Positions 13,256-21,363 of a DNA stretch of 23,489 nucleotides are shown here, piece by piece. The stretch is from Nemertoderma westbladi (taxonomy: Eukaryota; Xenacoelomorpha; Nemertodermatida; Nemertodermatidae), in contig JAUCBJ010005205.1 of NCBI GenBank assembly GCA_032718475.1, forward strand, positions 1-23,489, written 5' to 3'. How positions within the stretch are numbered: position 1 is the stretch's first letter; each line of letters opens with the position of its first letter. Both the position numbers and the translations under genes were made by a program. The notes below the pieces were generated by a model. The model searched no databases and had not been told where the DNA came from. It was given only the letters and a program-made list of their open reading frames with translations.

Positions 13256-14560
13256 TGGAGATCGTTTATATAGAGTAGAAACAATAAGGGCGAGATAACT
13301 CCTCCTTGCGGGAGATCGTTTATATAGAGTAGAAACAATAAGGGCGAGAGAACTCCTTGTGGGAGATCGTTTATATAGAGTAGAAACAATAAGGGCGAGA
13401 GAACTCCTCCTTGCGGAAGATGGTTTATATAGAGTAGAAACAATAAGGGCGAGAGAACTCCTCCTTGCGGGAGATCGTTTATATAGAGTAGAAACAATAA
13501 GGGCGAGAGAACTCCTCCTTGTGGGAGATCGTTTATATAGAGTAGAAACAATAAGGGCGAGAGAACTCCTCCTTGCGGGAGATCGTTTATATAGAGTAGA
13601 AACAATAAGGGCGAGAGAACTCCTCCTTGTGGGAGATCGTTTATATAGAGTAGAAACAATAAGGGCGAGAGAACTCCTCCTTGCGGGAGATCGTTTATAT
13701 AGAGTAGAAACAATAAGGGCGAGAGAACTCCTCCTTGCGGGAGATCGTTTATATAGAGTAGAAACAATAAGGGTGAGAGAACTCCTACTTGCGGGAGATC
13801 GTTTATATAGAGTAGAAACAATAAGGGCGAGAGAACTCCTCCTTGCGGGAGATCTTTTATATAGAGTAGAAACAATAAGGGCGAGAGAACTCCTCCTTGC
13901 GGGAGATCGTTTATATAGAGTAGAAACAATAAGGGCGAGAGAACTCCTCCTTGCGGGAGATCGTTTATATAGAGTAGAAACAATAAGGGTGAGAGAACTC
14001 CTACTTGCGGGAGATCGTTTATATAGAGTAGAAACAATAAGGGCGAGAGAACTCCTCCTTGCGGGAGATCTTTTATATAGAGTAGAAACAATAAGGGCGA
14101 GAGAACTCCTCCTTGCGGGAGATCGTTTATATAGAGTAGAAACAATAAGGGCGAGAGAACTCCTCCTTGCGGGAGATCGTTTATATAGAGTAGAAACAAT
14201 AAGGGCGAGAGAACTCCTCCTTGCGGGAGATCGTTTATATAGAGTAGAAACAATAAGGGCGAGAGAACTCCTCCTTGCGGGAGATCGTTTATATAGAGTA
14301 GAAACAATAAGGGCGAGAGAACTCCTCCTTGCGGGAGATCGTTTATATAGAGTAGAAACAATAAGGGCGAGAGAACTCCTCCTTTCGGGAGATCGTTTAT
14401 ATAGAGTAGAAACAATAAGGGCGAGAGAACTCCTCCTTGCTGGAGATCGTTTATATAGAGTAGAAACAATAAGGGCGAGATAACTCCTCCTTGCGGGAGA
14501 TCGTTTATATAGAGTAGAAACAATAAGGGCGAGAGAACTCCTTGTGGGAGATCGTTTATA
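13256..14560 (-). repeat. 22-unit (about 1185-bp) and 4-unit (216-bp) higher-order repeats
   Basis: A three-variant haplotype recurs with T at 13296 and 14481: TGCTGG, then GAGATAACT, then a 3-bp deletion with TTGTGGG. The offset is 1185 bp, 22 units minus one 3-bp deletion. Inside it, a GGGTGAGAG...CTCCTACTT unit followed by a GATCTTTTAT unit occurs at 13774 and again at 13990, 216 bp apart, and a further relative starts near 14689. GAGATAACT places TAA in the plus-strand open frame at both sites, so that stop was copied, not gained twice. Confidence 0.7.
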
Positions 14561-17500
14561 TAGAGTAGAAACAATAAGGGCGAGAGAACTCCTCCTTGCG
14601 GGAGATCGTTTATATAGAGTAGAAACAATAAGGGCGAGAGAACTCCTCCTTGCGGGAGATCGTTTATATAGAGTAGAAACAATAAGGGTGAGAGAACTCC
14701 TACTTGCGGGAGATCGTTTATATAGAGTAGAAACAATAAGGGCGAGAGAACTCCTCCTTGCGGGAGATCGTTTATATAGAGTAGAAACAATAAGGGCGAG
14801 AGAACTCCTCCTTGCGGGAGATCTTTTATATAGAGTAGAAACAATAAGGGCGAGAGAACTCCTCCTTGCGGGAGATCGTTTATATAGAGTAGAAACAATA
14901 AGGGCGAGAGAACTCCTTGTGGGAGATCGTTTATATAGAGTAGAAACAATAAGGGCGAGAGAACTCCTCCTTGCGGGAGATCGTTTATATAGAGTAGAAA
15001 CAATAAGGGCGAGAGAACTCCTCCTTGCTGGAGATCGTTTATATAGAGTAGAAACAATAAGGGCGAGAGAACTCCTCCTTGCGGGAGATCGTTTATATAG
15101 AGTAGAAACAATAAGGGCGAGAGAACTCCTCCTTGCGGGAGATCTTTTATATAGAGTAGAAACAATAAGGGCGAGAGAACTCCTTGTGGGAGATCGTTTA
15201 TATAGAGTAGAAACAATAAGGGCGAGAGAACTCCTCCTTGCGGGAGATCGTTTATATAGAGTAGAAACAATAAGGGCGAGAGAACTCCTCCTTGCTGGAG
15301 ATCGTTTATATAGAGTAGAAACAATAAGGGCGAGAGAACTCCTCCTTGCGGGAGATCGTTTATATAGAGTAGAAACAATAAGGGCGAGAGAACTCCTCCT
15401 TGCTGGAGATCGTTTATATAGAGTAGAAACAATAAGGGCGAGAGAACTCCTCCTTGCTGGAGATCGTTTATATAGAGTAGAAACAATAAGGGCGAGAGAA
15501 CTCCTCCTTGCGGGAGATCGTTTATATAGAGTAGAAACAATAAGGGCGAGAGAACTCCTCCTTGCGGGAGATCGTTTATATAGAGTAGAAACAATAAGGG
15601 CGAGAGAACTCCTCCTTGCGGGAGATCGTTTATATAGAGTAGAAACAATAAGGGCGAGAGAACTCCTCCTTGTGGGAGATCGTTTATATAGAGTAGAAAC
15701 AATAAGGGTGAGAGAACTCCTCCTTGCGGGAGATCGTTTATATAGAGTAGAAACAATAAGGGCGAGAGAACTCCTCCTTGCGGGAGATCGTTTATATAGA
15801 GTAGAAACAATAAGGGCGAGAGAACTCCTCCTTGCGGGAGATCGTTTATATAGAGTAGAAACAATAAGGGCGAGAGAACTCCTCCTTGCGGGAGATCGTT
15901 TATATAGAGTAGAAACAATAAGCGCGAGAGAACTCCTCCTTGTGGGAGATCGTTTATATAGAGTAGAAACAATAAGGGCGAGAGAACTCCTCCTTGCGGG
16001 AGATCGTTTATATAGAGTAGAAACAATAAGGGCGAGAGAACTCCTCCTTGCGGGAGATCGTTTATATAGAGTAGAAACAATAAGGGCGAGAGAACTCCTC
16101 CTTGCGGGAGATCGTTTATATAGAGTAGAAACAATAAGGGCGAGAGAACTCCTCCTTGTGGGTGATCGTTTATATAGAGTAGAAACAATAAGGGCGAGAG
16201 AACTCCTCCTTGTGGGAGATCGTTTATATAGAGTAGAAACAATAAGGGCGAGAGAACTCCTCCTTGCGGGAGATCGTTTATATAGAGTAGAAACAATAAG
16301 GGCGAGAGAACTCCTCCTTGTGGGAGATCGTTTATATAGAGTAGAAACAATAAGGGCGAGAGAACTCCTCCTTGCGGGAGATCGTTTATATAGAGTAGAA
16401 ACAATAAGAGCGAGAGAACTCCTCCTTGCGGGAGATCGTTTATATAGAGTAGAAACAATAAGGGCGAGAGAACTCCTCCTTGCGGGAGATCGTTTATATA
16501 GAGTAGAAACAATAAGGGCGAGAGAACTCCTCCTTGCGGGAGATCGTTTATATAGAGTAGAAACAATAAGGGTGAGAGAACTCCTCCTTGCGGGAGATCG
16601 TTTATATAGAGTAGAAACAATAAGGGTGAGAGAACTCCTCCTTGCTGGAGATCGTTTATATAGAGTAGAAACAATAAGGGCGAGAGAACTCCTCCTTGCG
16701 GGAGATCGTTTATATAGATTAGAAACAATAAGGGCGAGAGAACTCCTCCTTGTGGGAGATCGTTTATATAGAGTAGAAACAATAAGGGCGAGAGAACTCC
16801 TCCTTGCGGGAGATCGTTTATATAGAGTAGAAACAATAAGGGCGAGAGAACTCCTCCTTGCGGGAGATCGTTTATATAGAGTGGAAACAATAAGGGCGAG
16901 AGAACTCCTCCTTGCGGGAGATCGTTTATATAGAGTAGAAACAATAAGGGCGAGAGAACTCCTCCTTGCGGGAGATCGTTTATATAGAGTAGAAACAATA
17001 AGGGCGAGAGAACTCCTCCTTGCGGGAGATCGTTTATATAGAATAGAAACAATAAGGGCGAGAGAACTCCTCCTTGCGGGAGATCGTTTATATAGAGTAG
17101 AAACAATAAGGGTGAGAGAACTCCTCCTTGCGGGAGATCGTTTATATAGAGTAGAAACAATAAGGGCGAGAGAACTCCTCCTTGCGGGAGATCGTTTATA
17201 TAGAGTAGAAACAATAAGGGCGAGAGAACTCCTCCTTGCGGGAGATCGTTTATATAGAGTAGAAACAATAAGGGTGAGAGAACTCCTCCTTGCGGGAGAT
17301 CGTTTATATAGAGTAGAAACAATAAGGGCGAGAGAACTCCTCCTTGCGGGAGATCGTTTATATAGAGTAGAAACAATAAGGGCGAGAGAACTCCTCCTTG
17401 CGGGAGATCGTTTATATAGAGTAGAAACAATAAGGGCGAGAGAACTCCTCCTTGCGGGAGATCGTTTATATAGAGTAGAAACAATAAGGGCGAGAGAACT

Positions 17501-19668
17501 CCTCCTTGCGGGAGATCGTTTATATAGAGTAGAAACAATAAGCGCGAGAGAACTCCTCCTTGCGGGAGATCGTTTATATAGAGTAGAAACAATAAGCGCG
17601 AGAGAACTCCTCCTTGCGGGAGATCGTTTATATAGAGTAGAAACAATAAGGGCGAGAGAACTCCTCCTTGCGGGAGATCGTTTATATAGAGTAGAAACAA
17701 TAAGGGCGAGAGAACTCCTCCTTGCGGGAGATCGTTTATATAGAGTAGAAACAATAAGGGCGAGAGAACTCCTCCTTGCGGGAGATCGTTTATATAGAGT
17801 AGAAACAATAAGGGCGAGAGAACTCCTCCTTGTGGGAGATCGTTTATATAGAGTAGAAACAATAAGGGCGAGAGAACTCCTCCTTGCGGGAGATCGTTTA
17901 TATAGAGTAGAAACAATAAGGGCGAGAGAACTCCTCCTTGTGGGAGATCGTTTATATAGAGTAGAAACAATAAGGGCGAGAGAACTCATCCTTGCGGGAG
18001 ATCGTTTATATAGAGTAGAAACAATAAGGGCGAGAGAACTCCTCCTTGCGGGAGATCGTTTATATAGAGTAGAAACAATAAGGGCGAGAGAACTCCTCCT
18101 TGTGGGAGATCGTTTATATAGAGTAGAAACAATAAGGGCGAGAGAACTCCTCCTTGCGGGAGATCGTTTATATAGAGTAGAAACAATAAGGGCGAGAGAA
18201 CTCCTCCTTGTGGGAGATCGTTTATATAGAGTAGAAACAATAAGGGCGAGAGAACTCCTCCTTGCGGGAGATCGTTTATATAGAGTAGAAACAATAAGGG
18301 CGAGAGAACTCCTCCTTGCGGGAGATCGTTTATATAGAGTAGAAACAATAAGGGCGAGAGAATTCCTCCTTGCTGGAGATCGTTTATATAGAGTAGAAAC
18401 AATAAGGGCGAGAGAACTCCTCCTTGCTGGAGATCGTTTATATAGAGTAGAAACAATAAGAGCGAGAGAACTCCTCCTTGTGGGAGATCTTTTATATAGA
18501 GTAGAAACAATAAGGGCGAGAGAACTCCTCCTTGCGGGAGATCGTTTATATAGAGTAGAAACAATAAGGGCGAGAGAACTCCTCCTTGCGGGAGATCGTT
18601 TATATAGAGTAGAAACAATAAGGGCGAGAGAACTCCTCCTTGCGGGAGATCGTTTATATAGAGTAGAAACAATAAGGGCGAGAAAACTCCTCCTTGCTGG
18701 AGATCGTTTATATAGAGTAGAAGCAATAAGGGCGAGAGAACTCCTCCTTGCGGGAGATCGTTTATATAGAGTAGAAACAATAAGGGCGAGAGAACTCCTC
18801 CTTGCGGGAGATCGTTTATATAGAGTAGAAACAATAAGGGCGAGAGAACTCCTCCTTGCGGGAGATCGTTTATATAGAGTAGAAACAATAAGGGCGAGAG
18901 AACTCCTCCTTGCGGGAGATCGTTTATATAGAGTAGAAACAATAAGGGCGAGAGAACTCCTCCTTGCGGGAGATCGTTTATATAGAGTAGAAACAATAAG
19001 CGCGAGAGAACTCCTCCTTGCGGGAGATCGTTTATATAGAGTAGAAACAATAAGGGCGAGAGAACTCCTCCTTGCTGGAGATCGTTTATATAGAGTAGAA
19101 ACAATAAGGGCGAGAAAACTCCTCCTTGCGGGAGATCGTTTATATAGAGTAGAAACAATAAGGGCGAGAGAACTCCTCCTTGTGGGAGATCGTTTATATA
19201 GAGTAGAAACAATAAGGGCGAGAGAACTCCTCCTTGCGGGAGATCGTTTATATAGAGTAGAAACAATAAGGGCGAGAGAACTCCTCCTTGCGGGAGATCG
19301 TTTATATAGAGTAGAAACAATAAGGGCGAGAGAACTCCTCCTTGCGGGAGATCGTTTATATAGAGTAGAAACAATAAGGGCGAGAGAACTCCTCCTTGCG
19401 GGAGATCGTTTATATAGAGTAGAAACAATAAGGGCGAGAGAACTCCTCCTTGCTGGAGATCGTTTATATAGAGTAGAAACAATAAGGGCGAGAGAACTCC
19501 TCCTTGCGGGAGATCGTTTATATAGAGTAGAAACAATAAGGGCGAGAGAACTCCTCCTTGTGGGAGATCGTTTATATAGAGTAGAAACAATAAGGGCGAG
19601 AGAACTCCTCCTTGCGGGAGATCGTTTATATAGAGTAGAAACAATAAGGGCGAGAGAACTCCTCCTTG

Positions 19669-19779
19669 CGGGAGATCGTTTATATAGAGTAGAAACAATA
19701 AGGGCGAGAGAACTCCTCCTTGCGGGAGCCCAAGCACAATAGAACAGGTTACAGTTTTATTTTTGAGAATAATCAGCAG
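19669..19779 (-). pseudogene. Right array edge: possible ancestral RT reading into the satellite
   Basis: On the minus strand, reading from 19779 toward lower coordinates, an open stretch starts after a TAA at 19780-19782. It passes through roughly 16 non-repeat residues ending TVTCSIVLG and enters LPQGG of the first satellite unit at 19728. Here the motif reads GLPQGG, the canonical LINE RT form with Gly before the PQG block. Every internal unit reads NDLPQGG. The edge may therefore keep the original joint between RT sequence and the amplified 54 bp. The upstream residues are too few and too degenerate to prove RT origin, and the motif spans only about one RT block. It is not a functional gene. 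Confidence 0.45.
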
Positions 19780-20076
19780 TTATTTGCGTCGAATTTCCCC
19801 TGGAGAGGGATGAATTTTTATTGCGTCCAGTCCTCCCTATCTGCTCGATTAATAAAAGTCTAGTTTCAAGGAATTATCATTTTTATTATCTATTAAAGTG
19901 ATTGTATAGCAAACACAGTATTACAATAATGACAATGTAATGACAATTAATACGAACATTACCGAAAAAATTGCCTGTGAAACTCTAGGAATAATCATAT
20001 TATTTTAATATTTCCAGTTTCGCGGTACACCCCCACCCCGCCCGATGTTAATTATATTACTATTACAGTACCGGTT
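19729..20076. other. AT-rich spacer between satellite and LINE remnant
   Basis: No credible coding region or RNA gene is visible. It begins abruptly after the last partial satellite unit. The part next to 20076 lies just beyond the stop codon of the minus-strand LINE remnant and may be its decayed 3' UTR. A C-rich tract near 20030-20044 (G-rich on the minus strand) interrupts otherwise AT-rich DNA. Confidence 0.5.
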
Positions 20077-20697
20077 CTAGGTCGAGCATACTCGGACAGT
20101 GGAAATGAGATCCTTCCAGGCTTCCCGATTCTCCATAGTTGTCGCAATTTCGTTTCTCCCAAGTTCTCAAGTTCAGTATCCCTTTCAAGTTGATCTACAT
20201 GTTATGGCCGGTCGTCCACAACTACGCTTTCCATGAGTTGGTTGCCAGAAAAGTAGATATGGTAAGACCTCGTATTTACTTCGCCAGCAGTGCCCACTGA
20301 ATCTTAATCTGCATTCACGGAGGGTGGTTGATACAGGTGGTATTGTACCATAAAGCTCGGCGTTTATCATGTGTTGTCTCCAGCTGATGTTTAGGGCTGC
20401 CCTTAGTAGTCTTGTGTAGCAACCATCAATTTGTTGTTCAATGATTTCGTCAGTGTCCAGGTCACACCCCCGTATAAAATACACTTTAATTTCCACTGTG
20501 GCTCAAAAGAACTTAGTGTTCTGGTGCCTGGAAAGGTCTTATTACCCCACCCGATTATTTTTTAATAGAGCTACCCATGCCTTTGCTTTTCTAACTTCCA
20601 TGTCTTTTTGCTACTCAATGGTTGTCAAGTTTCCATCAACATTAAAGGTCACGAATTCGGTCTTGGTAGCATTTATGTGCAATCCAACAATTAATGA
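20077..20697 (-). pseudogene. LINE ORF2 remnant: C-terminal part of a non-LTR reverse transcriptase
   Basis: Minus-strand translation, joined by eye across frames, follows the C-terminal third of a LINE ORF2 protein in order. It starts with VGLHINATKTEFVTFN (20688 downward; RT palm/thumb border, normally just after the YADD block). A KAKAWVAL stretch follows, then ILYGGVTWTLTK, then IDGCYTRLLRAALNISW, then a region with LYGTIPPVSTTLRE, RLRFSGHCWRSK and LLFWQPTHGKRS. The end is TTMENREAWKDLISTVRV with a terminal TAG at 20077-20079. It is broken by an in-frame TAG at 20611-20613 and by frame changes near 20560, 20430 and 20150. The 103-codon open stretch at 20185-20496 is only one surviving piece. 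Intact relatives encode an endonuclease and RT of roughly a thousand residues that copy their RNA at a nicked target. This copy is dead and 5' truncated. Its type resembles metazoan elements with the WRQHM...LYG...RERRLRFSGHC tail. Confidence 0.85.
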
Positions 20698-20980
20698 TTA
20701 AAACAAAAGGTCTATATACCTTTCTAGTTGGAGGAAAATTGACTAAAATACTTTGCATTACACGTTTGAAAAAAGTAAAATTCAGAAATAACCAAAAATC
20801 AATGAATATATTTCGTGCTGCGCGAAGCGGAAAAAGATGACATTGACATTTTTTTTGTTTAAAGTTGGTCACTATAGGTTGAAAAATGACTGTTAAATTT
20901 TTTGGAGCGTTCCCACAAGAATTGGCGAGGGGGGAAACGGTTTTTTTCAAGGGTACGGATTTACAATAGAATGAACAGAA
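20698..20980. other. Unidentified segment separating the two LINE fragments
   Basis: About 280 bp occupies the place where an intact LINE would encode the RT catalytic core (motif B to YADD). None of that protein is visible in any frame I read. The segment is AT-rich with a G-run at about 20929-20935 and a T-run at 20941-20947. A 102-codon minus-strand open frame (20642-20950) crosses it, but it has no recognisable domain and runs out of frame into the LINE remnant. It could be an inserted short repeat or filler from a deletion. I see no convincing terminal inverted repeats or target-site duplication. Confidence 0.4.
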
Positions 20981-21082
20981 CTATAATCCAATGCCCGCGA
21001 CAATTACCTCTGGTATTCCATAAGCTCCTAGGATTTCCAGCATTTTACCTCTATGGATTGAGTCGAATACTTTCTTGAAGTT
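20981..21082 (-). pseudogene. LINE RT fragment containing motif A
   Basis: The minus-strand reading of 34 codons begins NFKKVFDSIHRGKML and continues ILGAYGIPEVIV to a TAG at 20981-20983. This matches the LINE RT motif A block, typically DFKKAFDSIHRGKM followed by LRAYGIP, in which F-D carries a catalytic aspartate. An in-frame TAA lies immediately upstream, so only this block survives. It has the same strand and order (motif A upstream of the C-terminal part) as the remnant at 20077-20697, so both probably come from one element that lost its RT core. Elements with this motif A usually have a GVLQGD-type motif B, unlike the PQGG type in the satellite. Confidence 0.75.
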
Positions 21083-21363
21083 TTAAATATTGGAGTGATA
21101 TAAATTGAACAATTATTATTTATTGGACGAAATATCTTTTTTTGATTTAGCGGGATTTTTAAAAGAACAGTTTTACAGGATGTAGGCTAACATGCAGTCT
21201 TTGTTGTTTTTACATTAACTGTGCGCCAGTCAGCCAGTGTCCTGACAGAGTGCTACTGTTGTATTTTCTACTTTAGGCCTACACCATGTGTACTAATTAT
21301 TTGTCGTGCCAATACGCTGTAAGTCACCCAACTTAAGCGAAATTATTCATTTAATGGCCTATT
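21083..21363 (+). promoter_or_regulatory. Leader region upstream of VPS4, with uORFs and splice-like sites
   Basis: This stretch is non-coding and AT-rich. A pyrimidine-rich tract ends TTTAG at 21272-21276 and resembles a splice acceptor; GTAAGT at 21319-21324 resembles a donor. An ATG at 21286 opens a 16-residue uORF ending at 21336. Another ATG at 21354 opens a 10-residue uORF that overlaps the VPS4 start in a different frame and stops at 21384-21386. An in-frame TAA at 21352-21354 precedes the VPS4 ATG. No clear TATA box was seen. The splice and uORF readings are by-eye inference. Confidence 0.3.

Larger units (their letters stand above)
1..19728 (-). repeat. 54-bp satellite array, 365 copies, derived from a LINE reverse-transcriptase motif
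   Basis: Head-to-tail tandem repeat. The unit is positions 1-54, and the last full copy ends at 19710, followed by an 18-bp partial copy to 19728. Phase is exact because indels cancel: +1 near 6440, -1 near 6635, four +3 (near 10170, 10497, 11850, 12177) and four -3 (near 13355, 14540, 14915, 15182). Read on the minus strand the unit encodes 18 residues, PQGGVLSPLLFLLYINDL and then P of the next copy. This matches the LINE RT block with PQG, VLSPLLF and YINDLP (domain 4/motif B region; Jockey, CR1 and I-like elements). On the plus strand the same DNA reads GDRLYRVETIRARELLLA, which resembles no family I know. Common variants are TGTGGG and TGCTGG in place of TGCGGG, and AGAGCG or AGAGCA in place of GGGCG. 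There are no spacers or interspersed genes. The left end lies outside the window. The repeat call is certain; the RT origin is very likely from the peptide match. Confidence 0.97.

Noticed and set aside
6708-13298. 2196-codon plus-strand open frame of GDRLYRVETIRARELLLA repeats (also 13359-14483 and 14544-19742)
   Set aside because: It is a consequence of a 54-bp period divisible by three with no stop in that frame. It starts only at GTG/TTG-type codons, is antisense to the RT-like reading, and resembles no known protein. Kept as satellite.
13084-17970. Minus-strand giant open frames of the RT motif as a functional reverse transcriptase (also 6613-8466, 8482-13068 and 17986-19737)
   Set aside because: Only the PQG...YINDLP block is present, repeated. 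There is no motif A, no YADD block, no thumb or endonuclease and no ATG start, so it cannot be an enzyme.
1-19728. CRISPR array
   Set aside because: The repeats are directly adjacent with no unique spacers and the context is eukaryotic.
1-19728. Telomeric or simple-sequence repeat
   Set aside because: The 54-bp period and coding-like RT content do not fit any telomere motif or microsatellite.
20028-20044. G-quadruplex on the minus strand
   Set aside because: Only three G runs are present, so a standard four-tract quadruplex is not supported.
20441-20701. 86-codon plus-strand open frame
   Set aside because: It is antisense to the LINE RT remnant, whose minus-strand protein similarity explains the sequence.
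20642-20950. 102-codon minus-strand open frame as a gene
   Set aside because: No domain is recognisable. It spans the unknown segment and runs out of frame into the LINE remnant.
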